A stretch of 64,000 bases of DNA from Phocaeicola fibrisolvens. Lineage in GTDB: Bacteria > Bacteroidota > Bacteroidia > Bacteroidales > Bacteroidaceae. Both the position numbers and the translations under genes were made by a program. The stretch covers positions 119,540 to 183,539 of the forward strand of contig NZ_JAOQJI010000003.1 in NCBI RefSeq assembly GCF_025567125.1, written 5' to 3'. The stretch's first letter is position 1; every line of letters begins with the position of its first letter. The notes below the pieces were generated by a model. That model saw only the letters and a program-made list of their open reading frames with translations. It had not been told where the DNA came from and did not search any database. Below, one piece after another: positions 33,702 through 42,840 of this stretch.

Positions 33702-36074
33702 TTAATTATCTTGTTTCATACACTCTACCGGATTTACCCGACTCAATATCCAACCTTGCAAACAAACGATGAGTGCCGAGAGGCCCCACACCACCAGCAA
33801 CGGCCATACAAAGATACCGGCCGAAAGCGGGGCACGGTAGGCAAACTGCTCCAGCCAATGCAGCATGAACCACCCGCCAACGGGCATGGCCACCACATAG
33901 GCTACGATAGCATAGAGGCAGAACGGCTTGTTGAGCAGCCAAATGATTTGCCCACGCGTGGCCCCATGTACCTTGCGGATACTGATTTCACGTATCCGCT
34001 GACGGGTGGCGTACCAGGCAATGCCAAACAACCCGAAGCCTGTCAGCAACAGACCGATGACGGTATAGAACGTCAGGATATGCGACAAGGAAAGCACTTT
34101 TTGATTGCGTGCCATAAACTCCTGATGCATGTCCGTATATCTGAAAGGCTGGTTGGAATTCATCTCATTCCATACCGTCTCTATCTGCCGCAAGGCCTCC
34201 TCACGGCTTTCCGGACGAAGACGAAGCTGCAAATAGAATCCTTTCTGCAAGTCACTTGCCGACAGCAGTGTGATGACAAGGGGCGTTACGGCTTCTTCCA
34301 GTGAATTGATAGAAAAATCACGCACCACACCACCTATTACCGCCAGACTGTCTTTTGTTTCCGTGTCGAATTCACGCAAGGCATGTCCCACGACCTCCGT
34401 ACCCGCAGGCACTAACAGCCGGACAAAACTCTCGTTCACCAGTACAGGAGAGGCCTGACGCTCCAACAGGCGGGAAGGAGATTCTCCACTCAACTGTTCA
34501 ATGCGCAAGGTACGCGATAAAGTGGAGTCGCCTTCCAAGGTCAGCAGATTGGTACGCACTTCCTTCCCACCGGGACGCTGCACATTCAACTGACGTATCC
34601 AGGCACTGAGTACCGAAGATTTGGAAAGGGTCATGGATTCAATGCCTTTCACCCGTTTCTCCAGTTCCGCCTTGAAAGGAGCCAGCGGAGCGCCAAAAGC
34701 ATCCCCTATCTCAATGCAGCCTTCGTAACGTGACGCCCGCTGGCGGGTCAGTTCCATCTGGTTGCGGGCTGTCAGCGTAGCCAGCAACAAACCGATGGAA
34801 ATCACGAACTGCACCGTTACCAGTACCGCCACAAATCGCTGCTTGCGCCGGCCACTGTAAAGCGTACGGTATTCCGTGAACGACAAGCGTGACAGGCGAT
34901 AGCTGATGTACCACGCCGGTATTACCGACATCAACAGAATGAATAACAGCAACCACGGCAGCATCTGACTACTGAAGAAGAACGTCATGGTCAACCGCGA
35001 ACCCAACAGGTCATTAAACAGTGATAAGCAGTCGTTGACCAGCAAAATGGACAGCCCGAACGCCAGTACCACCGTCAGGAAAGCATCCCCGAAAAGTTGC
35101 AGACGAATATTGCGCAAGGTAGCCCCCATCAATTTCTCCACATGAATCATACGCAGCTGTTGCAGCAAGCGACTCAAACTCATGTTGGTATAGTTGCAGC
35201 AGGCAATGAGCAGTATCAGCACGGCTGCCAGCAGACTGATATAGAGAGTCTGCACGGGTGTCTGACTGACATAATCGAGCGTCTGCTGGGAAGCATCGTC
35301 GGGAGTCGTGAAACAAATGGCATCCAGCGGGTCCAAGTAATATTTCGTCTGACCGGGCATCAGCGTAGGTACCTTGTCCACATTCAGTTTATCAGCCAAA
35401 CGAGCAGCATCCGTACCCGGAGTCAGCTTCAACAACGTAAGGCCACCCCAGAAGAAATCAGGATCGTGTGCTATCAGCATGTCAAACTGCAGAAGCGACT
35501 GTTCGCGTTCCTTCAGCACCGCCGCCACTTCGTACGTACGGGCCTCTCCAAAACGGAAATGTGCCTCCACCTGCTTTCCTACCGCTTGTTTCTCTCCGAA
35601 AAGGCGACGGGCACAAGCCTCACTCAACGCCACTTTTCCCGGTTGACAAAGTACCTGACTCAAACTACCTTCTTCCGTACGGTAATCAAAAAAACTCGTC
35701 AGGGTCGTATCGGCCGACAGCATCTTAAAATCCCCTTCCACCTTCTGCTCGTTCACCTTGCAGTAAAGCAAATCCAGTTTCCCTAACCGAAGAAAGTCCT
35801 CCACCTCGGCATAGTTCTGTTTCAGTTGCGGAGGAATCTCGGCTCCAGCAAAGGCCACCCGTTTCCCTTCCGTCATCGGGTCATCCTGCTGTAGAAAAAA
35901 CATACGGTCACGGTCCGGATTATGCCCTTCCAACCCATGCTCGTGCACAAAGTACGTCATCAGCAAGTTGGTACAGGCCAATCCCAATGCCAGACTGGCT
36001 ACCGAAACAAGGAAAAACACCTTGTTCCGCCACCAGCTTCGCAAAATCATTTTCAGTGTAATACTCAGTATCAT
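33702..36074 (-). CDS. MacB/FtsX-type ABC permease (operon permease 4)
   Basis: A 790-residue protein with two FtsX modules: an N-terminal helix (VFFLVSVASLALGLACTNLLM), a large periplasmic MacB-like domain (about 45-285), three helices, a second helix (FVAVLVTVQFVISIGLLLATL near 415), a second periplasmic domain (440-655) and three terminal helices. The conserved phrase REISIRKVHGATRGQIIWLL lies near 700 and the C-terminus reads SRVNPVECMKQDN. Such permeases do not import; they drive periplasmic substrates through a TolC channel. Followed by the ATPase gene. Confidence 0.9.
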   Translation of the reverse strand: MILSITLKMILRSWWRNKVFFLVSVASLALGLACTNLLMTYFVHEHGLEGHNPDRDRMFFLQQDDPMTEGKRVAFAGAEIPPQLKQNYAEVEDFLRLGKLDLLYCKVNEQKVEGDFKMLSADTTLTSFFDYRTEEGSLSQVLCQPGKVALSEACARRLFGEKQAVGKQVEAHFRFGEARTYEVAAVLKEREQSLLQFDMLIAHDPDFFWGGLTLLKLTPGTDAARLADKLNVDKVPTLMPGQTKYYLDPLDAICFTTPDDASQQTLDYVSQTPVQTLYISLLAAVLILLIACCNYTNMSLSRLLQQLRMIHVEKLMGATLRNIRLQLFGDAFLTVVLAFGLSILLVNDCLSLFNDLLGSRLTMTFFFSSQMLPWLLLFILLMSVIPAWYISYRLSRLSFTEYRTLYSGRRKQRFVAVLVTVQFVISIGLLLATLTARNQMELTRQRASRYEGCIEIGDAFGAPLAPFKAELEKRVKGIESMTLSKSSVLSAWIRQLNVQRPGGKEVRTNLLTLEGDSTLSRTLRIEQLSGESPSRLLERQASPVLVNESFVRLLVPAGTEVVGHALREFDTETKDSLAVIGGVVRDFSINSLEEAVTPLVITLLSASDLQKGFYLQLRLRPESREEALRQIETVWNEMNSNQPFRYTDMHQEFMARNQKVLSLSHILTFYTVIGLLLTGFGLFGIAWYATRQRIREISIRKVHGATRGQIIWLLNKPFCLYAIVAYVVAMPVGGWFMLHWLEQFAYRAPLSAGIFVWPLLVVWGLSALIVCLQGWILSRVNPVECMKQDN

Positions 36075-36097
36075 CCATTGTCAATTTTAGTACGTTA

Positions 36098-37645
36098 TTA
36101 TTCTGTCAGACGGATGCCTTCGATATAGTATCCCCCTTCCACGTGCTCGCCTTCCGAAAAGTCAAACCAACGGGTATCTTTCGGCAGTGGAGCAAAATAG
36201 AGCGTGAAATCCATTTCTCCGCTATCAGGCATAAACACTTGCTCGTCTATTGCGAAACCTTCACTGCGCAGGAGCGGATAGTTCACCCCCTTGTCCGATA
36301 TCAAAAAAGTCGCTTTGTCCAGCCGAATCCAATAGTTTGGAATATACCGTGCATGCACGCGAAGCACCGTAGCCGAGTCAGTCAGTTCCACCTGACGGAT
36401 GGTCAGCACATCCACTTTCTCTGTTTTCTTCCGCGGATGATGCACCAGTTTGTGACCGTCTTTCCATTCGATACGCATCGGCTGTTTGGGAGCCAACATG
36501 CCTTCGACTTTCAGCTTCAACAGGCCCTTCCCATATCCACTCCAGCTGTCAATTACCTTTCCTTCCGGAGAAATCAACACAAAATGGGGAATTCCTATGA
36601 CGCCATAACGGGCATACAATCCATTGGTTTCCTCCAAATCGTTCCAGTTATTCCAAGTCATGGCATGCGCTTTAGAAGCCTCTTCCCATCCCTTCCGGTT
36701 CTCAATGCTCAAACTGACCACCTCCAAGCTGTCCTTGTACCTCTCGCTGATTTCTTTCAGCTCCGGCTGCGACATGATGCAAGGGCCGCATCCCCGGCTC
36801 CAGAAATCCAGCAGGACGTATTTTCCGCGAAACTCTGCCAAATGGTGAACCTTGCCTTCCAAATCATACATATCCGCATCGACAGCTTCCTCGCCCGCCT
36901 TGACCACGGTCGGCGGATTCAAAGCCAGATACACGCTCTTCCCTTCTGAAGTCTCTTTCTGTGCAGCATCCAAACGGTTGTACAACTGCTGCACGTCTTC
37001 TTTATACGGATAGCCTTTACGGAACTTCACCGACATCCCCATCCGATACAGTTCATCCATCCAGACGGCATTAACCGGCGACTGTTTCATAAGTGCGATA
37101 TTGTGCTGCGTAATCTGATCGCTCAACTTCTCAGTCAGCTGTTGCAGACTATCAGCTTTCGCACGAGCCTGTTCCTTGTTTCCTCCCTGTGCAGCCGACC
37201 TCATCAGTTCAAACTCTTGCATGGTCAACCGCTGAAATTCCTCCCATTCCTTACGGGAAGCTTGCATCAGCTGCTGCTGGAACTGTTGTTCCTTCACATC
37301 GCTCTCTACCGTCCAAGAGTAGATATACGAATTTTCTCCCTGTACGAGCAAACGACTTCCGGGATTCACCCACAAGCTGAGCGACATGGGTGGAAAACTC
37401 GTCCTGTCATGTGCCATCAAATCATAGCGTTCCAGCCCGTTTCCGGCGGTAGTCAGCTCAAAACGGAATGTGCCGTTCCGCAACGTGTCGGTAGCCGCCA
37501 TACTCCCTACATTCCCCTCTCGCTTCATCAAACTGAACACGGTTCCGTCGGGAATGTGCTTCAACTGTCCTTCCACTACAAATTTCTCTTGTGCCTGTGC
37601 TCCCAATGCACCTAAGAGCAGACAGGCTAATACTTGTTTTCTCAT
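36098..37645 (-). CDS. TlpA-like thioredoxin-fold protein with N-terminal DUF4369-type domain
   Basis: A secreted 515-residue protein: signal MRKQVLACLLLGALGAQAQ, an N-terminal beta-sandwich (VEGQLKHIPDGTVFSLMKREGN, similar to DUF4369), a helical linker rich in Gln/Glu (110-190), then a TlpA/AhpC thioredoxin domain (about 240-390) with the redox motif CGPC near 284 (LLDFWSRGCGPCIMS) and the cis-Pro in GIPHFVLI. A further beta domain of about 120 residues closes it. It sits between two permease genes of the export operon, an unusual place; it may reduce disulfides in the exported substrate or in the permeases. Confidence 0.88.
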   Translation of the reverse strand: MRKQVLACLLLGALGAQAQEKFVVEGQLKHIPDGTVFSLMKREGNVGSMAATDTLRNGTFRFELTTAGNGLERYDLMAHDRTSFPPMSLSLWVNPGSRLLVQGENSYIYSWTVESDVKEQQFQQQLMQASRKEWEEFQRLTMQEFELMRSAAQGGNKEQARAKADSLQQLTEKLSDQITQHNIALMKQSPVNAVWMDELYRMGMSVKFRKGYPYKEDVQQLYNRLDAAQKETSEGKSVYLALNPPTVVKAGEEAVDADMYDLEGKVHHLAEFRGKYVLLDFWSRGCGPCIMSQPELKEISERYKDSLEVVSLSIENRKGWEEASKAHAMTWNNWNDLEETNGLYARYGVIGIPHFVLISPEGKVIDSWSGYGKGLLKLKVEGMLAPKQPMRIEWKDGHKLVHHPRKKTEKVDVLTIRQVELTDSATVLRVHARYIPNYWIRLDKATFLISDKGVNYPLLRSEGFAIDEQVFMPDSGEMDFTLYFAPLPKDTRWFDFSEGEHVEGGYYIEGIRLTE

Positions 37646-37684
37646 GGTTATTTATTCATTTTAGGTTATTATACTATTATTATA

Positions 37685-40093
37685 TCACTCCCGCTTGATT
37701 TCTTCTGCCGGATTCACCCGGGACACCTGCCAAATACGGAAAGCCACTGTAAAGGCGACGAACAAGGAGACACACAGGAAGAGGCAAAAATAGAAAGCCA
37801 CCCCATGCCGGAAGAACACCGTGTACAAGGTACTAAACTGCCTCAACAAGAATTCAACCAACACAAATCCCCACACAGCCGTCACCGTCAGTAAAGTCAC
37901 ATAAAGCCGGGCAAACAGCCAGATTATCTGACGCATTCCGGCACCGTTAATCTTTCGGATAGCCATCTCCTTCCGCCGATATTCCGTGTCGATGGTCACG
38001 GCTGAATACACGCCCAACAACGAAATCACCAGCACCACTACCGAAAAGAACAATACAATTCCGCGGAGCTTGAACTCAAGCGCCTGTGACTCACGGATGT
38101 CGTCCATGAACGTGCTGACCTTCACTTCCACACTTTCCGGCAACGTTTTTTTCAGTATCTTCCGGACCTCTTGAGATACGGTTTCCGTCTGCCCCTCCTT
38201 ACATTTCACATAACAATGCCCACAGTAATCGTCGAACCCGCTCAGAAGGAATATAAATCCTTCACTATCATAATACACACTGGACACAAATGTCTGGCAC
38301 ACTCCTTTAACCGTGTAGGCATCTCCGTCATAATTATAAAGCGGTTTCCCCATGATGTCCTTTCCGAGACGACGAGACAAAGCCTCGTCTATCACCAAAT
38401 CAGACGATTCACGCAGCGTATGTCCCGACCGCATCGGAATGTGCATGAAACGAAAGAAACCGGGAGTTACACGCATCACATTTACATCCACATAACTGTC
38501 TTTATTGTCTTTCTCCGTATACATACCCGAACCGGAAACGCCTCCCAAATAATTGATGTCGGCCGGAAGTACCTCTTCGACTCCCGACAAGTTTTTAAAC
38601 TGATGTATCAAATCCAGCTTCTGCACAGTGTTCATAAAGGAAAAATCCATCGGAATGCTCAAAATCTGCTCTTTCTCCTCCAAACTCAATGTCCCGAACA
38701 AGGTACGTCCTGTTTTATCCGATTGCAGATAAAGCGCCGCTGCCAGTGAAATAAAAACCCAACAGATAAACAACTGCACTCCCAACAACAGATTCCGCAT
38801 CCGCCTCTTTCCTCCCCGGTGTACACCGCCCGATACCCCCGCATGCACCTGCGTGCGACGTACCTTCCACACGACTATTCCACACACCCAAGCACATAGT
38901 CCCAACAGGCCAGCCAAATACTCAAAACTCTGTACCATCAGCAGAGAAGCGTCAAACTGCAAAGACAAACCGGCCATTTCCAGTCTCAACCAGGGAGCCA
39001 TCACCTCGATGCAGACACCGGTCAACAGGCCGGCCAGCAAAACCAACAAGGCAGACTGTATGAACAGTTGGACGAAAAGACTGCCTCCGGCTGCTCCCGT
39101 CATTCGCCGAATACTGAATTCACGCATACGAGTAAGAAAAGACCCCACGAGCAGATGAAAGAAATTGAGCAAGGCCACCAGCAAAATCAATACCCCGGCT
39201 ACCATCGTAGTCCATACCATCGTACGAAGCAGTCCCCCATTCCAGCCCCTATCTCCCATCGGATGAGCTTCCACCGCAAAGCTTGTATCATGCATCCGAT
39301 GCGTCTGTTTGCTGCGATAAAACCACTCATTGAGTTGCTCCTGAGTAAAACCTTTACGCAGCAACGCATACGTAAAGGAACTGATAATGGCATAACGGGC
39401 ATCATTCTGGATGATTCCTTCCGAATCGTTGAGGGAAAACATATTCAGATGCTCCATAAAAGCAATACTGTTGTTCTCTGGAATATCCTCAATCACTGCC
39501 TGAATGGTATAAACCGTTCCCCCGGTACGTGGAGTAGAATCCGGCGAAGTGTACAACCGGCGCATCAGTACCAGCTGTTTTCCTACCGCCTGGCGAATAT
39601 CCCCATATACCCGGCGTGCCATGCTCTCACTCACAACCAATGAATTTGGCATCATCTTAGCTACCTCAGCCGAACCACACAAAATTTGAGGAGTCAGCAC
39701 TTGAAAGAAGGAAGAATCCGTCTCTGCCACGGCGAAGGAATAAGGTAACTGCTTCCCGTCGGGCATCTCCACGTTGAAAGGCCGTTCTATCGGTGAATAA
39801 TCCACCACACACAACGCCTCAATCCCATCCGGCTTTTGAAGACGCAGTTCCTCGACCAACGTCGCAGGAGTATAATTCAACACCTTCTCTTCTTTCATGT
39901 CACGAATATTGAGTTCGGCAATCCGTTCATAGTTTGCAAAACAATGATTCGTGCTGAAAGCATAACGGACCACGTAGAGACAGATACTGAAACACAGCAA
40001 GGCCACCCCTACTCCGACCAACGCAATCAGATGCTGTGTCTTGTATTTCCACAAATTACGGAAAGCTACTTTCAAATAATGTGCAATCATCAT
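37685..40093 (-). CDS. MacB/FtsX-type ABC permease (operon permease 3)
   Basis: An 802-residue two-module FtsX permease. The N-terminus MMIAHYLKVAFRNLWKYKTQ leads into helix 1 (LIALVGVGVALLCFSICLYVV); the first periplasmic domain runs to about 285, and the end has EYRRKEMAIRKINGAGMRQI near 725 and SRVNPAEEIKRE at the C-terminus. It is a paralogue of its neighbours but not part of the near-identical pair. 15 bp separate it from permease 2. Confidence 0.9.
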   Translation of the reverse strand: MMIAHYLKVAFRNLWKYKTQHLIALVGVGVALLCFSICLYVVRYAFSTNHCFANYERIAELNIRDMKEEKVLNYTPATLVEELRLQKPDGIEALCVVDYSPIERPFNVEMPDGKQLPYSFAVAETDSSFFQVLTPQILCGSAEVAKMMPNSLVVSESMARRVYGDIRQAVGKQLVLMRRLYTSPDSTPRTGGTVYTIQAVIEDIPENNSIAFMEHLNMFSLNDSEGIIQNDARYAIISSFTYALLRKGFTQEQLNEWFYRSKQTHRMHDTSFAVEAHPMGDRGWNGGLLRTMVWTTMVAGVLILLVALLNFFHLLVGSFLTRMREFSIRRMTGAAGGSLFVQLFIQSALLVLLAGLLTGVCIEVMAPWLRLEMAGLSLQFDASLLMVQSFEYLAGLLGLCAWVCGIVVWKVRRTQVHAGVSGGVHRGGKRRMRNLLLGVQLFICWVFISLAAALYLQSDKTGRTLFGTLSLEEKEQILSIPMDFSFMNTVQKLDLIHQFKNLSGVEEVLPADINYLGGVSGSGMYTEKDNKDSYVDVNVMRVTPGFFRFMHIPMRSGHTLRESSDLVIDEALSRRLGKDIMGKPLYNYDGDAYTVKGVCQTFVSSVYYDSEGFIFLLSGFDDYCGHCYVKCKEGQTETVSQEVRKILKKTLPESVEVKVSTFMDDIRESQALEFKLRGIVLFFSVVVLVISLLGVYSAVTIDTEYRRKEMAIRKINGAGMRQIIWLFARLYVTLLTVTAVWGFVLVEFLLRQFSTLYTVFFRHGVAFYFCLFLCVSLFVAFTVAFRIWQVSRVNPAEEIKRE

Positions 40094-40102
40094 AAATTCA
40101 TT

Positions 40103-40471
40103 CTTTTATTATTCACTTTTCATTACTTCACTCGGATTGATGCGGGAAGCCTTGTGCACCTGCCAAAGCAACGTAGCCACGGAAATCACCGCTACTATCA
40201 GGAAGGCTATCAGGAACAAGCCGACCGTCACCGGAGCCTTCACCACCAAATCGGCGGTATAGTAGTGGATGGCCAGCCAAGCCAACGGAACTGCCACTAC
40301 GGCTGCCAGCAACAGCATCCCCACGTAACGGCGGAGCAACAGCACATACAAGTCTTTCAGCATGGCACCGTTCACCTTGCGGATGGCAATCTCGCGATAA
40401 CGCTGGCGGATGTCGAACAAGGAAATGCCGAACAACCCCAGACAGGAAATGACAATGGCGATAAAGGCAAA
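40103..40471. repeat. Direct repeat, 3' end of permease 2 (copy of 42472-42840)
   Basis: About 370 bp, from 6 bp past the stop codon up into the permease 2 coding region, match 42472-42840 with only scattered base changes, offset 2369 bp. The match ends sharply at AAAGGCAAA, after which the sequences differ. It encodes the last three helices. Confidence 0.9.
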
Positions 40472-42457
40472 GGCCGAATAAATGGTAGCCACCTGCCGAT
40501 CAGATTTATACAACTTCTGCACATCGTCCTTTAGTAACGAATACTGGAAATTCTCCGTGCCATACACTTCCTTTTCCAACTTCCGCAGATAATCTATCAC
40601 CTGAGGAATCCGACCCGGCTGACACGCAATATGATACACATCTCCCTGCATAGTAGGAAAAACCATGAAAAGCATGGGGCGTATCCCCTTGGATATATGT
40701 CCGCTATAATAATCCTCTATCACCCCCACAATCGGTCGGGCCGGAAAGTCAGGCGCCGCCTCTTTCATACGGAGATCCAACACGGTAGCTCCCTCCAAAG
40801 AGGTGTATCCCAATGCCCGCATAGCAGCCCGATTCACCACATAGCCATCCTCCTCGACAGGCAATCTTCCTTCCACAAGCTTCAGATTGAACAAGGTAAA
40901 GAATTCAGGAGTGGCAAAATTCTGATTCAATGAAACGGTTTCCCCTTTCACATTCTGAAACTCCGCCGTATAGTCGAAATCCAGAATGGAATACACATCC
41001 GCTGTCCAACATGAAATGTCCGGACATTTGCTCAATGCCTCATCAATCTGCGCAATCCGCTGCTTCCGGGCCTGTATCGATTCATCGGTATAAGAAGCAT
41101 AATCCGTTGATTCATATATAAGGTTGGCCTGAATCACGTTTTCCATCCGAAATCCCGGTGGAGTATTCAACAGCAAGTTGAGATGACGATGAAAAAACAA
41201 AGCAAGGACAACCAGTACAATGGTCACCGTATATTGCACGAACAGGAATCCCTGACGCAAGCGTATGGATTTACGGTCATTCCCCGAACGAACCAGCGAC
41301 ATGCCCAACGGGAATTTCCAGCACCGAAATACCGTACACAATGATATCAGCAGCGGCAACCACACCACCAAAGCCAATGAGACCCATACGTCAAACGCCC
41401 CGACAGTAAATACCGTATCAAAGACACGATTGACAAAAGGCTGAGCAAGTTCCACCACTGTCCAAGCTAACAGCAACGACAATGCCGACAGCACCAGATT
41501 CTCCCAATACATCAATAGAAAAAGTGAACGGAAACCTGCTCCCCATACCCGATGAATCAGGTAAATCCGTAACCGCTTGCCCATCAGCACCGCATACAAA
41601 TTGAGGTAATTAAGCAGACCGATAAAGAATATAAAGATACACATGGCCGACAAGACATACAACTGAGCGCGGTTGCCCGACACACACATCGTAGGAGAAG
41701 TGCGGTACAACAAACGGGACTCCCAATACACATCCTTCAACGACAGAAGGGAAAAAGTGTACATGCTGCCGTCACCCACCCGTGTAGGACGCAACGTCTT
41801 GCCTGCCTCATTCAATTTCTGAATATCCACTCCCGGTACAAAACGGATAAACTCCATGGGCATTCTCTCCCAAAGTGCTCCCGGCATTTCGGAAAGAATG
41901 GCATCCACCAACAAAAAACTTTTATTCTTCGGCGTGGCAAAAATACCGGATATGGTCACTGATTTCCCGGTAGACAAGACAAAGGTTTCTCCAATGGGAT
42001 TCTGCTTGCCAAACAACTTATGTGCCAGGTGCTCACTCAGCAAAGCCATCCCAGGCTTTGAAAGGGAACTTTCTCCTTGCAAGAGCTGATAATGGAACAG
42101 TTTCAAGAAAGTCGTATCGGCCACTATCATATTTACCTGGAAACGATTATCCTTGTAACGTATCATGTCATGATCCAGCAGTGTGACCCGTGAACGTTGC
42201 ATGACCAGTGAAGGGTCTACAGCCAGCGTATCGCCATTCAATGTGGAAGAGACCAATGCATCGTTCTCACCAATCTGACAACGAGACACATATACATTTT
42301 CCCGGTCCACACAATGGGTATCGACCGTCAGTTCCCGATGGATATATCGAAGTAAAATAATACAGCAGGCCAGACTGAAAGCCAGCCCCAACAGATTAAT
42401 CAGGGTGTACGTCCGTGCTCGGAGCAGGAAACGTAAGGCATAGCGTAGTGTGTTCAT
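40109..42457 (-). CDS. MacB/FtsX-type ABC permease (operon permease 2)
   Basis: A 782-residue permease. The first 55 or so residues (MNTLRYALRFLLRARTYTL...) and the last 120 (FAFIAIVISCLGLFGISL... to NPSEVMKSE) are almost identical to those of permease 1 at 42478, while the periplasmic domains in between are clearly diverged. It has the same two-module plan: helix 1, periplasmic domain to about 275, three helices, helix 5, second periplasmic domain, three helices. The 20-bp gap to permease 1 suggests cotranscription. Confidence 0.9.
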   Translation of the reverse strand: MNTLRYALRFLLRARTYTLINLLGLAFSLACCIILLRYIHRELTVDTHCVDRENVYVSRCQIGENDALVSSTLNGDTLAVDPSLVMQRSRVTLLDHDMIRYKDNRFQVNMIVADTTFLKLFHYQLLQGESSLSKPGMALLSEHLAHKLFGKQNPIGETFVLSTGKSVTISGIFATPKNKSFLLVDAILSEMPGALWERMPMEFIRFVPGVDIQKLNEAGKTLRPTRVGDGSMYTFSLLSLKDVYWESRLLYRTSPTMCVSGNRAQLYVLSAMCIFIFFIGLLNYLNLYAVLMGKRLRIYLIHRVWGAGFRSLFLLMYWENLVLSALSLLLAWTVVELAQPFVNRVFDTVFTVGAFDVWVSLALVVWLPLLISLCTVFRCWKFPLGMSLVRSGNDRKSIRLRQGFLFVQYTVTIVLVVLALFFHRHLNLLLNTPPGFRMENVIQANLIYESTDYASYTDESIQARKQRIAQIDEALSKCPDISCWTADVYSILDFDYTAEFQNVKGETVSLNQNFATPEFFTLFNLKLVEGRLPVEEDGYVVNRAAMRALGYTSLEGATVLDLRMKEAAPDFPARPIVGVIEDYYSGHISKGIRPMLFMVFPTMQGDVYHIACQPGRIPQVIDYLRKLEKEVYGTENFQYSLLKDDVQKLYKSDRQVATIYSAFAFIAIVISCLGLFGISLFDIRQRYREIAIRKVNGAMLKDLYVLLLRRYVGMLLLAAVVAVPLAWLAIHYYTADLVVKAPVTVGLFLIAFLIVAVISVATLLWQVHKASRINPSEVMKSE

Positions 42458-42465
42458 ATAAATTT
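42289..42465. repeat. Direct repeat, 5' end of permease 2 (copy of 44691-44867)
   Basis: 177 bp covering the first 56 codons and 8 bp upstream of permease 2 match 44691-44867 with few changes (offset 2402 bp). The boundary is abrupt at codon 56, where the first periplasmic domain begins. Confidence 0.9.
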
Positions 42466-42471
42466 ATCTCT

Positions 42472-42840
42472 CTTTTATTATTCACTTTTCATCACTTCAC
42501 TCGGATTGATGCGGGAAGCCTTGTGCACCTGCCAGAGCAACGTAGCCACGGAAATCACCGCTACTATCAGGAAGGCTGTCAGGAACAGGCCGACCGTCAC
42601 CGGAGCCTTCACCACCAAATCGGCGGTATAGTAGTGGATGGCCAGCCAAGCCAGCGGTACTGCCACCACGGCTGCCAGCAACAGCATCCCCACGTAGCGG
42701 CGGAGCAACAGCACATACAGGTCTTTCAGCATGGCACCGTTCACCTTGCGGATGGCAATCTCCCGATAACGCTGGCGAATGTCGAACAAGGAAATGCCGA
42801 ACAACCCCAGACAGGAAATGACGATGGCGATAAAGGCAAA
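42472..42840. repeat. Direct repeat, 3' end of permease 1 (copy of 40103-40471)
   Basis: Partner of the repeat at 40103-40471. Most differences are synonymous, indicating recent duplication or gene conversion of the membrane part only. Confidence 0.9.
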
